Part shown: positions 50,958-59,320 of the stretch, piece after piece
Layout: each line of letters starts with the position of its first letter
How positions within the stretch are numbered: the stretch's first letter is position 1
Assembly (NCBI RefSeq): GCF_001542405.1
Contig: NZ_LNCD01000065.1
Location: 1 to 64,000 of the forward strand
Source of the DNA: Rhizobium altiplani
Lineage (GTDB): Bacteria; Pseudomonadota; Alphaproteobacteria; Rhizobiales; Rhizobiaceae
Length of the DNA stretch: 64,000 nucleotides
Direction: 5' to 3'
Notes under the pieces: model-generated
What the model was told of the DNA's origin: nothing
What the model saw: the letters and a program-made list of their open reading frames with translations, nothing else
Database searches by the model: none
Made by a program: the position numbers and the translations under genes

Positions 50958-51707
50958 ATGAAGGTCAGCAGGGACGCATCGATGTCTTACATGACTACCT
51001 TGGAAAGACAGTTGTCCCTGGCCACAGAGATTTCAGCTGTCAATACCAGGGCCGAATTCGCGCAAGTTCTTGTAAAGGTAGCCCGCGCCTACGGCTTCCG
51101 GCATATCACGCTGTTGCTCGCGCCCGCTCCTGAAAGCGTCCTCCTCAAGGCTCTGGTCATCGAAACGACGCTTCCGTCCGCATACTTCAGTCAGTTCGAC
51201 CGCGCCCGCATCATGCGTTTTCCAATGCTGGCAATGGGCATGAGCGAGTCGGCCCTGCCGCGCTCATGGAGCCTTCTGGACAGTTCCTCCGCCGAAATTT
51301 TCCCCAATGAGTTGAGCAAACTTCTGCATCACTTCGGCATACCGACAGGCGTTGCGGTGCCCGCCTACACTCGCGACGGCGAGCGCATCCTGTTTTGGCT
51401 GGCCGGCGACCGCCCACTGCTCGCGCAGACCGAGCTCAACGAACTCACCATTGCGATCCTCCATCTGCTCGACGCGTATCATCGCACGCAGCATTCGAAG
51501 CTTCCGGAACACACGCCCCTTTCCGCTCGCGAACGCGAGGTCGTCCGGTGGACGGCGCAGGGAAAAACGTCGATCGAGATCGGCCAGATCCTCTCGCTAT
51601 CCGACCACACAGTGAATGCCTACATGACGAGCGCCATCAAGAAGCTCGACTGTGTGAACCGGACGCAGCTTGTCGCCAAGGCGATCCGTATGAAGCTGAT
51701 CAACTAA
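50958..51707 (+). CDS. LuxR-type transcriptional regulator (solo)
   Basis: This 249-aa protein has an N-terminal autoinducer-binding-like domain (about 20-160) and a C-terminal LuxR helix-turn-helix (LSAREREVVRWTAQGKTSIE; LSLSDHTVNAYMTSAIKKL). The ligand-pocket positions that are Trp, Tyr and Asp in TraR read Tyr, Phe and Phe here (SAYFSQF and RFPML), while the later Trp (PRSW) is kept. Loss of the Asp argues against canonical acyl-homoserine-lactone binding. No luxI-type synthase is nearby. It may sense another ligand or none. Confidence 0.85.
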   Translation: MKVSRDASMSYMTTLERQLSLATEISAVNTRAEFAQVLVKVARAYGFRHITLLLAPAPESVLLKALVIETTLPSAYFSQFDRARIMRFPMLAMGMSESALPRSWSLLDSSSAEIFPNELSKLLHHFGIPTGVAVPAYTRDGERILFWLAGDRPLLAQTELNELTIAILHLLDAYHRTQHSKLPEHTPLSAREREVVRWTAQGKTSIEIGQILSLSDHTVNAYMTSAIKKLDCVNRTQLVAKAIRMKLIN

Positions 51708-51715
51708 GCAAGCGC

Positions 51716-52837
51716 TCAGCGATCGAGCACGGAGCGGACCTCGACGAGGTTCGACCGGACGCGGAGAATATAGAAGCCCATCGTTGCCAGATGGCTCGGC
51801 ATAAGCCAGCCGTCTTCCCGGCCGTTAGAAATGATTGCCGGCTGGATCTTCAGTGCCGCCTGGAACTGTCTCATTGTTGCGCCAAAGATGGCGCCCAGAT
51901 TGCGCTCCGCGATAACTTGAGAAAAGTCTGACTGTGCAGCCGCCAGGATGGCGTAATAAGCGTAAAGCTGACCATAGGCGAACCAGAAGCGATCGTCTGC
52001 ACGTGTATCGAACCAGCCCCGATGATGGTTCTGCGAGCGGTCCGCGAGCACGTCGGAGGTACTGCCGAGATCGTTGGCGATGCGGTCGATGAACTGGATC
52101 AGGTTATCCGCCCGCCCATCGAAGATGGCGTTGCAGGCGGCGAGGTCGGTATTGAACTTGCGCAGGCTGTCGAGCGCCGAGCGATAATAGCTCGGCGTCG
52201 GTGTCTTCGGTCCGAACGGATCAAGGCCGAAGTACCAGCTGTACTCGTCGAATTGCAGGTTGCCGCGCGCCTTCTGCAGATCGTTATTGATCCCTGACGT
52301 CCCGCGCACGCGCCCGAGCGTATCGACGAGTTCGACCGAGGTGCGGCGAACCGCCTGGTTTACGCCCCGCTGGAACGACGCCTTGTTGTCGAGAAACGGC
52401 GTGTGATCCCAGTCGATGCCGAAGAAGCCGAGACGGTAGAGAAGCATGGAGGAGATCCACGCATTCTGGTTGACGTTGAAATCGGTCAGGTCGGCGGCGA
52501 CATCGACGATCGCCGACCGCTGGCAAGTCTTGGCTGCCGCTCCGTCTGTTGACGGCAGCTCCTGGCCGGCAGGAACCTTGCGCTCGGAAAGTCTGTACTC
52601 ATTCACGAAGGAGGGATTGAAGTTAGACCAGACCTGCGTCTGCCAAATGAAATAGCAATAGAGGACAGCAAGAAGCGCGATCAGACCAAGGATCGGCAAG
52701 CGGATCATCCAAGTCCGCTGAACGTACCAGCCGCGAGCAGCGATGAATGGCCAGAAAGCCCAGGCAAAGAAAACCCGCGCCCAGCGTCCGATTGTTCGGC
52801 CGATCAGCCTGAAAAAACCGGCGATCCGGTCGAGCAT
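51716..52837 (-). CDS. DUF2333 membrane protein
   Basis: This 373-aa protein has an Arg-rich cytosolic start, a membrane helix (WMIRLPILGLIALLAVLYCY) and a large periplasmic helical domain that fits DUF2333 (AWISSMLLYRLGFFGIDWDH; DEYSWYFGLDPFGPKTPTPS; LAACNAIFDGRADNLIQFID). The function is unknown. It lies 75 bases downstream of the coiled-coil gene at 52913-54007 on the same strand, and the pair looks like an operon. A link to envelope biogenesis is likely only from its topology. Confidence 0.82.
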   Translation of the reverse strand: MLDRIAGFFRLIGRTIGRWARVFFAWAFWPFIAARGWYVQRTWMIRLPILGLIALLAVLYCYFIWQTQVWSNFNPSFVNEYRLSERKVPAGQELPSTDGAAAKTCQRSAIVDVAADLTDFNVNQNAWISSMLLYRLGFFGIDWDHTPFLDNKASFQRGVNQAVRRTSVELVDTLGRVRGTSGINNDLQKARGNLQFDEYSWYFGLDPFGPKTPTPSYYRSALDSLRKFNTDLAACNAIFDGRADNLIQFIDRIANDLGSTSDVLADRSQNHHRGWFDTRADDRFWFAYGQLYAYYAILAAAQSDFSQVIAERNLGAIFGATMRQFQAALKIQPAIISNGREDGWLMPSHLATMGFYILRVRSNLVEVRSVLDR

Positions 52838-52912
52838 CGTCTTCTCCTTGATAAGCTTGGTCTGCGCACTGACATATGCGCTCGCTCCAGGAAGAACAAT
52901 ATCGTGCTGATA

Positions 52913-54007
52913 TTATTGTTTCTTCGGCCAGAAGCCAGGACGCAGAAAACGGAAGCGCAGTCGCCTGGAGATTTCCGTCGTATCGATGATCGGCACTGCG
53001 AAGCCCTTCTCCGGCTCCTGCCGGAAAGCTTCGAACTTGCTCGCGAAGACGGCGTCGGCGGCCCGCTTGCGCTGCTCCAATTCCTGTGGCGCCAGCATGT
53101 TGCGCTCAAACAATTCAATCGGACCGGCGATGGCGGGAAAGAGCTCCGCTGAAATCTGAACCTTCGATCCCGGGATGTCGGTGTCGACTTGCGCCTGATA
53201 GATCAGCAGCCGCTCTTCGGTGTCTATCAACATCTTGCGCCTGAGGGCGTTGCACTGGCCCACCTGGCTATTCAGCGCATCGACGAAAACCTGGAAGAGA
53301 TTGATGAAGCGTTCGCGGCGCTGGCTCTCCTCGCGCATTCCGTGTTCCTCATCGGCAACGCGGTCGGCCTCCGCTTTCAGCGAGCGCCGCTCCTGTTCCA
53401 TAAGCTCCCATTCGGCTCTGCTTCCGTATAGGCCGATCCTGCCCTGCGTCGTCAGTGCCTTGGCGTTCAATTCCCGGATGCGAAGGCGGGCGATGTCGAT
53501 CTTTTCGACAAGCCGACGGCGCTGCTCGACGATGCCGATCAGCCCATGCTCACCCAGCTTGTGAAAGTCGATCGCAATCGTGCGGTAGATCGCGATGACA
53601 CCTGCCGTGGCTTCGGACTTCACCAGCAGGTCGCGCAGCCGCTCCACGACAGGGGCTGCGCGCACGCGCGCGCTGTGGCGACGCCACATCCGCTGGCGCG
53701 AAAAACGACCGATAAATTTTTCGCCGGCGGTCAGGCCACGGAAACCATCGAGATCCGCCGAAATCTTGACCGTCAGCGTGTCGAGGACGAAGACGAGCTC
53801 CGCAAGGAGATTGGTCAAGCTCGCGCCGTTTGCGACAAACGCCTGGAAGCGGCCATTCTCGACCAGAAAGCGTTCGTCATCGACGGCAGCCGCCTGTCGT
53901 GCGAACTCGTTGATGAATTCGACGCAGACCTTGGCTTCAAGACGCAATTGCTCCACGAGTGCTCGCGCGGCTTCGAGCTGGGTATCGAAGGAGAAGGGCT
54001 TGCGCAC
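52913..54007 (-). CDS. Helical/coiled-coil hypothetical protein paired with DUF2333
   Basis: This 364-aa soluble protein is rich in charged helices (LEAARALVEQLRLEAKVCVE; EWELMEQERRSLKAEADRVA; EERLLIYQAQVDTDIPG), with predicted coiled-coil stretches around residues 160-240. It has no signal peptide or membrane helix. GTG at 54007 is preceded by GGAG 8-12 bases upstream. I do not recognise a named family. Position just upstream of the DUF2333 gene suggests that it acts on the cytosolic side of that membrane protein. Confidence 0.72.
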   Translation of the reverse strand: MRKPFSFDTQLEAARALVEQLRLEAKVCVEFINEFARQAAAVDDERFLVENGRFQAFVANGASLTNLLAELVFVLDTLTVKISADLDGFRGLTAGEKFIGRFSRQRMWRRHSARVRAAPVVERLRDLLVKSEATAGVIAIYRTIAIDFHKLGEHGLIGIVEQRRRLVEKIDIARLRIRELNAKALTTQGRIGLYGSRAEWELMEQERRSLKAEADRVADEEHGMREESQRRERFINLFQVFVDALNSQVGQCNALRRKMLIDTEERLLIYQAQVDTDIPGSKVQISAELFPAIAGPIELFERNMLAPQELEQRKRAADAVFASKFEAFRQEPEKGFAVPIIDTTEISRRLRFRFLRPGFWPKKQ

Positions 54008-54080
54008 CGGGCGGCTCCATGAATCGGTTATCGCGAACCTAGCGCATAAGCTGCCAAACCGGAATCACTTTGAGGACCGG

Positions 54081-54683
54081 TCACACCGCCGTGGCGAGCC
54101 ATTCCCCGTTCACTGCATCATCCCAGTGACGCCGGCAGAGCGAGACGTATTTTTCGTTGCCGCCGACATCGATCTGTGCGCCTTCGCGCAGCACCTTTCC
54201 ATTTGCGTCGAGACGCACCACCATCGTCGCCTTGCGTCCGCAATGGCAGATGGTCCGCACCTCACGCATCTCGTCGGCAATCGCCAGAAGCTCCTGGGAT
54301 GCCGGGAAGAGTTGGCCCTGGAAATCAGTCCTCAGGCCATAAACCATGACGGGTATGTTCATGCGATCGACGACCCGGGCGAGTTGCCAGACCTGCTCGC
54401 GCGTCATGAAGTGAGCTTCATCGACAAAGACGCAGGCGATCGGCTCTCCCTCCTTGCCGAGTTCGCCGATCAAGGCCTGGAGGTCAGCTTCCGGTTCGAA
54501 GGCGACGGCGCTTGCCTGCAGGCCGATCCGAGACCCGATAATCCCCTTTCCAGCGCGCTCGTCGAAGGCCGCAATCAGCAGAACGACACGCATGCCGCGC
54601 TCCTCGTAGTTGTAGGCGGCTTGCAGCAGCATCGTCGACTTGCCGGCGTTCATGGTCGAGTAGTTGAAATAGAGTTTTGCCAT
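54081..54683 (-). CDS. tdk: Thymidine kinase
   Basis: This 200-aa enzyme phosphorylates thymidine with ATP in the salvage pathway. The E. coli-type P-loop STMNAGKSTMLLQ is at residues 9-21, followed by VFVDEAHFM (Walker B-like), YGLRTDFQGQLFPAS and a Zn-binding site with CHCGRKA and LCRRHW. ATG at 54683 (MAKLYFNYS) fits the family; the frame runs upstream but without similarity. It is divergent from choX, with 237 bases between. Confidence 0.94.
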   Translation of the reverse strand: MAKLYFNYSTMNAGKSTMLLQAAYNYEERGMRVVLLIAAFDERAGKGIIGSRIGLQASAVAFEPEADLQALIGELGKEGEPIACVFVDEAHFMTREQVWQLARVVDRMNIPVMVYGLRTDFQGQLFPASQELLAIADEMREVRTICHCGRKATMVVRLDANGKVLREGAQIDVGGNEKYVSLCRRHWDDAVNGEWLATAV

Positions 54684-54920
54684 CGTTTTCTCCGTCTTTC
54701 GCTTCTTGGAAGCTCGAAACCTCGAAGAAAAGTCCCTCATTCTGATAGTCACAGGAAATTCAGGACCAAAAATCGCCAAAAACCTTTGAAATCTCAGCGC
54801 TGGCGGAAAAATGACCCACGTCGCAATCGAGTACTGCAATGCGGCGCAAACGCGCTGAGGTCGCTTGTAAAACTCGGCTATTGGTGCTTGGCTTGGGAAC
54901 GTAAGACTGGGAGTCTATAA

Positions 54921-55877
54921 ATGAAAACGACAAGCGCATTCAGACTGATCACCGCCACCGCAGTTGCCGCTCTCTCTGTCGCAACCGCTGCATTCGCCGC
55001 AGATCCGGACAGTTGTTCCACCGTTCATTTTTCGGACGTCGGCTGGACTGACATCACGTCCACAACGGCGACTGCAGCAGTCGTGCTGAAGGGACTAGGC
55101 TATACCCCTGACGTCAAAGTTCTTTCCGTGCCGGTAACCTACCAATCGCTAAAGAACAAGGACATCGACATCTTCCTCGGCAACTGGATGCCGACACAGG
55201 AAAAAGACGTTCGCCCCTTCCTTGATGATAAATCGGTCGAATCCTTCGGACCGAATCTCGTCGGCGCAAAATACACATTGGCGACCAACGCCAAGGGCGC
55301 TGAGCTCGGCATCAAGGATTTCAAGGATATTGCAGCTCACAGGGATGACCTTGACGGCAAGATCTACGGCATCGAGCCCGGAAACGACGGTAACCGCCTC
55401 GTCATGGATCTGATCGAAAAGAACACCTTCGGCCTCAAGGGCATGGAAGTGGTCGAGTCTTCCGAACAGGGCATGCTGGCGCAGGTGGCTCGCTCCGAGA
55501 AGGAAGGCAAGCCCGTTGTCTTCCTCGGCTGGGAGCCGCATCCGATGAACGACAACTTCAAGCTGACCTATCTGACCGGTGGTGACGATGTCTTCGGGCC
55601 GGACTTCGGCGGCGCGAAGGTTTTCACCAACGTGCGCGCGGGCTATCTCAATGAGTGCCCGAACGTCGGTGCATTGCTCAAGAACATGGTTTTCTCGCTC
55701 GAGATGGAAAACCAGATCATGGGCAAGATCCTGAACGACGGCGATGAGCCGGAAAAGGCAGCGACAGAGTGGCTGAAGGCCAATCCTTCCGCGCTTGACC
55801 CGTGGCTTGCCGGCGTCAAGGCGCGCGATGACAGCGGCGATGGCCTCGCGGTCGTCAAGAAGAGCCTCGGCCTCTGA
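54921..55877 (+). CDS. choX: Choline ABC transporter, periplasmic binding protein
   Basis: ChoX captures choline for high-affinity import. The 318-aa precursor has a signal peptide (LITATAVAALSVATAAFAAD). The OpuAC-type domain shows FSDVGWTDITSTTATAAVVL near the start, SYLGNWMP-like FLGNWMPTQEKDVRPF, GIEPGNDGNRLVMD and VFLGWEPHPMNDNFKLTYL, with Trp/Tyr residues able to form the aromatic choline cage. It starts the choXWV operon known from S. meliloti. A stable hairpin between choX and choW may set the protein ratio. Confidence 0.93.
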   Translation: MKTTSAFRLITATAVAALSVATAAFAADPDSCSTVHFSDVGWTDITSTTATAAVVLKGLGYTPDVKVLSVPVTYQSLKNKDIDIFLGNWMPTQEKDVRPFLDDKSVESFGPNLVGAKYTLATNAKGAELGIKDFKDIAAHRDDLDGKIYGIEPGNDGNRLVMDLIEKNTFGLKGMEVVESSEQGMLAQVARSEKEGKPVVFLGWEPHPMNDNFKLTYLTGGDDVFGPDFGGAKVFTNVRAGYLNECPNVGALLKNMVFSLEMENQIMGKILNDGDEPEKAATEWLKANPSALDPWLAGVKARDDSGDGLAVVKKSLGL

Positions 55878-55888
55878 TAACGACGAGC

Positions 55889-55908
55889 GGGGCGGCTCGC
55901 GCCGCCCC
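55889..55908 (+). other. GC-rich hairpin between choX and choW
   Basis: GGGGCGGC and GCCGCCCC flank a TCGC tetraloop, 12 bases after the choX stop. No T-tract follows, so it probably stabilises the choX message 3' end after processing or partly attenuates read-through. This pattern is usual where a binding protein must exceed its permease. Confidence 0.7.
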
Positions 55909-55958
55909 ATCTCGCTATCGTCGCGAAATGTTGTTGTTCCCAATGGATAGGCGCTCCC

Positions 55959-56804
55959 TTGACCTGGCTCACCGACACTAAAATTCCCATCGGCTCCTGG
56001 GCGAAAGCCTTCGTGGACTGGCTGACCTCCAACGCCGATTGGTTTTTCAATCAGCTCGCCTTCATTCTGTCCCACGTCATCGACGGGCTGCTTTTCATTC
56101 TGCAGAAACCTCACCCACTAATCGTCATCCTCGGGATCGGGGCGATTGCCTACTGGCTCCGTCGCTCGATCGTCGTGGCCGTCTTCACCTGTCTTGGCCT
56201 CCTCTTCATCGTGAACCAGGGGTACTGGAAGGAGACGACGGAGACGCTGGCGCTGGTACTCGCCTCAACCTTTGTCAGCATGATCGTCGGCATTCCTCTT
56301 GGCATCGCCGCCGCGCGCCGCGCCTGGGTCTATTCCGCCCTGCGCCCGATCCTCGACTTGATGCAGACCATTCCGACATTCGTCTATCTCATTCCTGCAC
56401 TTATCCTTTTCGGACTCGGCATGGTGCCGGGCTTGATCGCAACCGTGATCTTCGCAATCCCCGCCCCCATCCGCCTCACGCGCCTCGGTATCATCTCGAC
56501 CCCTTCCTCCCTGGTGGAAGCGGCAGAATCTTTCGGCGCTACGCCGATGCAGGTGCTGCGCAAGGTCGAGCTGCCCTTTGCCATGCCACAGATCATGGCA
56601 GGCCTGACGCAGACGATCATGCTATCGTTGTCGATGGTGGTCATCGCCGCGCTTGTCGGCGCCGACGGCCTCGGCGTGCCGGTGGTTCGTGCACTCAATA
56701 CGGTCAACGTCGCCAAGGGCTTCGAAGCGGGTCTCTGCATCGTCATCCTGGCCATCATTCTCGACCGAATGTTCCGCACTGCGGGTGAAGGAGAAGGCGT
56801 ATGA
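55959..56804 (+). CDS. choW: Choline ABC transporter, permease
   Basis: This 281-aa inner-membrane permease has six to seven helices and the binding-protein-dependent transport signature EAAESFGATPMQVLRKVELP. QTIPTFVYLIPALILFGLG is typical of ProW/OpuAB-type permeases. It starts with TTG (TTG ACC TGG); no better start is present. It overlaps choV by 4 bases, so permease and ATPase are translationally coupled. Confidence 0.92.
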   Translation: MTWLTDTKIPIGSWAKAFVDWLTSNADWFFNQLAFILSHVIDGLLFILQKPHPLIVILGIGAIAYWLRRSIVVAVFTCLGLLFIVNQGYWKETTETLALVLASTFVSMIVGIPLGIAAARRAWVYSALRPILDLMQTIPTFVYLIPALILFGLGMVPGLIATVIFAIPAPIRLTRLGIISTPSSLVEAAESFGATPMQVLRKVELPFAMPQIMAGLTQTIMLSLSMVVIAALVGADGLGVPVVRALNTVNVAKGFEAGLCIVILAIILDRMFRTAGEGEGV

Positions 56805-57853
56805 CTGCGGTCCGTTTCGACAACGTCAGCATCGTCTTCGGCGACAAGCCGGAAAACGCCCTGGTTTTGGCCGATCAGGGCAAGAACCGCGACGAGATCG
56901 GTGCTGCGACTGGTCTTGTTCTCGGCGTGGCGGATGCCTCGCTCTCCGTGCAGGAAGGCGAGATCCTCGTCCTCATGGGACTTTCTGGGTCCGGCAAGTC
57001 CACCCTCCTGCGGGCCGTAAACGGGCTGGCGCCCGTCGTGCGCGGCGAGGTTTCGGTCGCAACGCCAAACGGCCCCTGCAATCCCTACAAGACCACCGCC
57101 AAGGGCCTGCGCGACCTGCGCATGCACACCGTTTCCATGGTGTTTCAGCAGTTTGCCTTGCTGCCGTGGCGAACGGTCGCGGAAAATGTCGGCTTCGGCC
57201 TTGAGCTTGCGGGCATGCCCGAGGCCGAGCGCAAGAAGCGCGTGGGCGAACAGCTCGAACTGGTCAACCTGACCAAATGGGCGGACCGCAAGGTCAATGA
57301 ATTGTCCGGCGGCATGCAGCAACGCGTTGGCCTCGCTCGTGCCTTCGCGACCGGTGCGCCGATCCTGCTGATGGACGAGCCGTTCTCGGCGCTCGATCCG
57401 CTTATCCGCACGCGCCTGCAGGACGAGCTTCTCGAGTTCCAGCGGCGGCTGAAGAAGACGATCCTCTTCGTCAGCCACGACCTGGATGAGGCCTTCCGCA
57501 TCGGCAACCGCATCGCCATCATGGAGGGCGGGCGCATCATCCAATGCGGCACGCCGCAGGAGATCGTCAAAAACCCCGCCGACCGGTACGTCGCCGATTT
57601 CGTCCAGCACATGAATCCGATCACCATGCTGACGGCCCAGGACGTAATGCAGCCAGGCCTCGGCCACGCCGCCGCTGGCGCAAGCGTCAGCGGCACCGCG
57701 CGCGCCGAGACGCCATTGATCGACATTCTCGATGCACTGTCGCGCCAGCCCGGCAGTATCGGGGTGGTGGAAAACGGCGCGATCATCGGTACCATTTCGG
57801 CCCAGGATATCGTTGAGGGTCTGACGCAGCATCGCCGCAAAGAAGAAGCTTGA
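56801..57853 (+). CDS. choV: Choline ABC transporter, ATP-binding protein
   Basis: This 350-aa ATPase of the ProV/OpuAA class has Walker A GLSGSGKSTLL, signature LSGGMQQRVGLARA and Walker B LLMDEPFSALD, followed by a short CBS-like tail (QPGSIGVVENGAIIGTISAQ). The N-terminal extension (KPENALVLADQGKNRDEIGA) is usual for this class. It completes choXWV; its last codons overlap a possible TTG start of the following gene. Confidence 0.93.
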   Translation: MTAVRFDNVSIVFGDKPENALVLADQGKNRDEIGAATGLVLGVADASLSVQEGEILVLMGLSGSGKSTLLRAVNGLAPVVRGEVSVATPNGPCNPYKTTAKGLRDLRMHTVSMVFQQFALLPWRTVAENVGFGLELAGMPEAERKKRVGEQLELVNLTKWADRKVNELSGGMQQRVGLARAFATGAPILLMDEPFSALDPLIRTRLQDELLEFQRRLKKTILFVSHDLDEAFRIGNRIAIMEGGRIIQCGTPQEIVKNPADRYVADFVQHMNPITMLTAQDVMQPGLGHAAAGASVSGTARAETPLIDILDALSRQPGSIGVVENGAIIGTISAQDIVEGLTQHRRKEEA

Positions 57854-57885
57854 TCCGACCGTCCGCTTCGGTCAGAAAAGTGGAC

Positions 57886-58641
57886 ATGAAAGATCAAGCT
57901 TCCGTTCTCAGGGAAACGGACGGAGAAGCCCGCAAGCTCGCGCGCACGCTTCTCCGCTCCGCCCGTTATGCTGCAATCGCCGTCCTCGATCCCGAGACCG
58001 GCTTCCCATTTGCCAGCCGGGTACTTCTCGGCACCGACATCGATGGCGTTCCCGTCATTCTCGTGTCGGGCCTGTCGACGCATACCCGCGCGCTCGACGC
58101 CGATCGCCGTGCGTCGCTTCTGACGGGCGAGCCCGGCAAGGGCGATCCGCTGGCCTATCCGCGCTTGACGACCCAATGCCTTGCCGAACCGGTCGAGCGC
58201 GACAGCGTCATCCATGCCCGGATTCGCAGCCGCTTCCTCAACCGGCATGCCAAGGCAAAGCTCTATATCGATTTCCCGGATTTCCGCTTCTTCCGGCTGG
58301 TTCCGCAATCCGCGAGCCTGAATGGTGGGTTTGGTCGCGCCTATCTTCTTGATGGAGACGACCTGACGATTCGATCCCCCGGCAACGAGAACGTGGCGGC
58401 GCAGGCCGATGCGATAGTGCAAGAATTACTAGGTACAAGCCCCGATCTCGCCGCCATGACCGCAGCGAGCTTGAAGGCCGGCAACGGCGGCGATTGGCGC
58501 ATTTGTGGAGTGGACTGCGCCGGTTTCGATCTGATTTCGGGTGATTTGCTTCTGCGTTGCGAATTCGTTGCCGTCGCAGAGGACATCGAGGACGTTTATT
58601 TCCATATATCTAACATAAAATCCGCAATACCTGAAATTTAG
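57886..58641 (+). CDS. HugZ-like haem utilisation / PNPOx-fold protein
   Basis: This 251-aa protein has an FMN-binding split-barrel domain (ARTLLRSARYAAIAVLDPET; FASRVLLGTDIDGVPVILVS; RASLLTGEPGKGDPLAYPRL) and a C-terminal DUF2470-like extension. HugZ/HutZ proteins of this layout degrade or handle haem. The start is taken at ATG 57886 (MKDQASVLRETDG). It lies 32 bases after choV and may be cotranscribed, though its link to choline is unclear. The last few codons and the sequence beyond are notably AT-rich. Confidence 0.82.
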   Translation: MKDQASVLRETDGEARKLARTLLRSARYAAIAVLDPETGFPFASRVLLGTDIDGVPVILVSGLSTHTRALDADRRASLLTGEPGKGDPLAYPRLTTQCLAEPVERDSVIHARIRSRFLNRHAKAKLYIDFPDFRFFRLVPQSASLNGGFGRAYLLDGDDLTIRSPGNENVAAQADAIVQELLGTSPDLAAMTAASLKAGNGGDWRICGVDCAGFDLISGDLLLRCEFVAVAEDIEDVYFHISNIKSAIPEI

Positions 58642-58737
58642 CTATATACAATCTTGACGCCGTATTGATAGTTTTCGCCGTCCGGCATTGAGCGGGAACA
58701 TGCGTTTTTGAAATTAGTTTCACATCGGGAAGAAGAT

Positions 58738-59055
58738 ATGGACACAATCGATTTAACCGCCAATGCGAATATTGCCGCTGCGCTCTTGTCCGCAATGGCA
58801 AACCCGAAAAGGCTTCTCATTCTCTGCAACCTCGTGAAGGGCGAAATCCCGGTCGGTGCGCTGGCGCAGGAGGTTGGCTTGAGCCAGTCCGCGCTGTCGC
58901 AGCACTTGTCAAAGCTGCGCGCCCAAAAACTGGTGAAGACGCGCCGCGACGCCCAGACGATCTACTACTCCAGCAACTCCGAGCCGGTCCTCAGGATCCT
59001 CGAAGCCCTCACCGACATCTACTCTGTTCAAAGCCAGGCAAAGTCCGCGGCGTAA
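58738..59055 (+). CDS. ArsR-family regulator, NolR-like
   Basis: This 105-aa winged-helix regulator starts MDTIDLTANANIAAALLSAM. The core segments LLSAMANPKRLLIL, VGLSQSALSQHLSKLRAQ and TRRDAQTIYYSS are nearly those of NolR, the Sinorhizobium repressor of nodulation and other genes. No Cys-based metal site is visible, which also fits the NolR group rather than metal sensors. It is probably a NolR paralogue rather than NolR itself, since the termini differ. ATG 58738 follows GGGAAGAAG. Confidence 0.87.
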   Translation: MDTIDLTANANIAAALLSAMANPKRLLILCNLVKGEIPVGALAQEVGLSQSALSQHLSKLRAQKLVKTRRDAQTIYYSSNSEPVLRILEALTDIYSVQSQAKSAA

Positions 59056-59061
59056 GGACAA

Positions 59062-59078
59062 GCTGACATAATGTCAGC
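59062..59078. promoter_or_regulatory. Perfect dyad GCTGACAT-A-ATGTCAGC
   Basis: This 17-base near-palindrome lies 6 bases after the ArsR-family gene stop. A related CTGAC-N6-GTCAG site occurs at 59204-59219. Sites of this type could be operators for the ArsR regulator. Confidence 0.4.
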
Positions 59079-59151
59079 CGATAAGCCCCACTGCCGTGAA
59101 ATGCATCCGGAATAGTGTGGCAACCTCATTTCAGCACGTTTACATACTTTT

Positions 59152-59180
59152 AGACCGGCAGCGATGCCGGTCTATTTTTT
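59152..59180 (+). terminator. Intrinsic terminator of the ArsR-family gene
   Basis: AGACCGGCA pairs with TGCCGGTCT across GCGA, followed by ATTTTTT. Confidence 0.9.
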
Positions 59181-59203
59181 GCGCGTATCTCCGATGCAGC
59201 GGC

Positions 59204-59219
59204 CTGACGGCAATGTCAG
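59204..59219. promoter_or_regulatory. Dyad CTGAC-N6-GTCAG next to the transaminase promoter
   Basis: CTGAC (59204-59208) faces GTCAG (59215-59219), only 4 bases upstream of a likely -35 element. It resembles the dyad at 59062-59078. Confidence 0.4.
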
Positions 59220-59223
59220 CGGC

Positions 59224-59251
59224 TTGACGCCCGAAGAACCGCTGATAATTT
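59224..59251 (+). promoter_or_regulatory. Promoter of the transaminase gene
   Basis: TTGACG (59224-59229), a 16-base spacer and TAATTT (59246-59251), about 70 bases upstream of the transaminase start. Confidence 0.5.
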
Positions 59252-59320
59252 GACCAGGCAGTAAAAAAACCGCATCAGCCAATACCGGGAACGGCCTCCG
59301 AAACGGCCATGGAGAACAGC

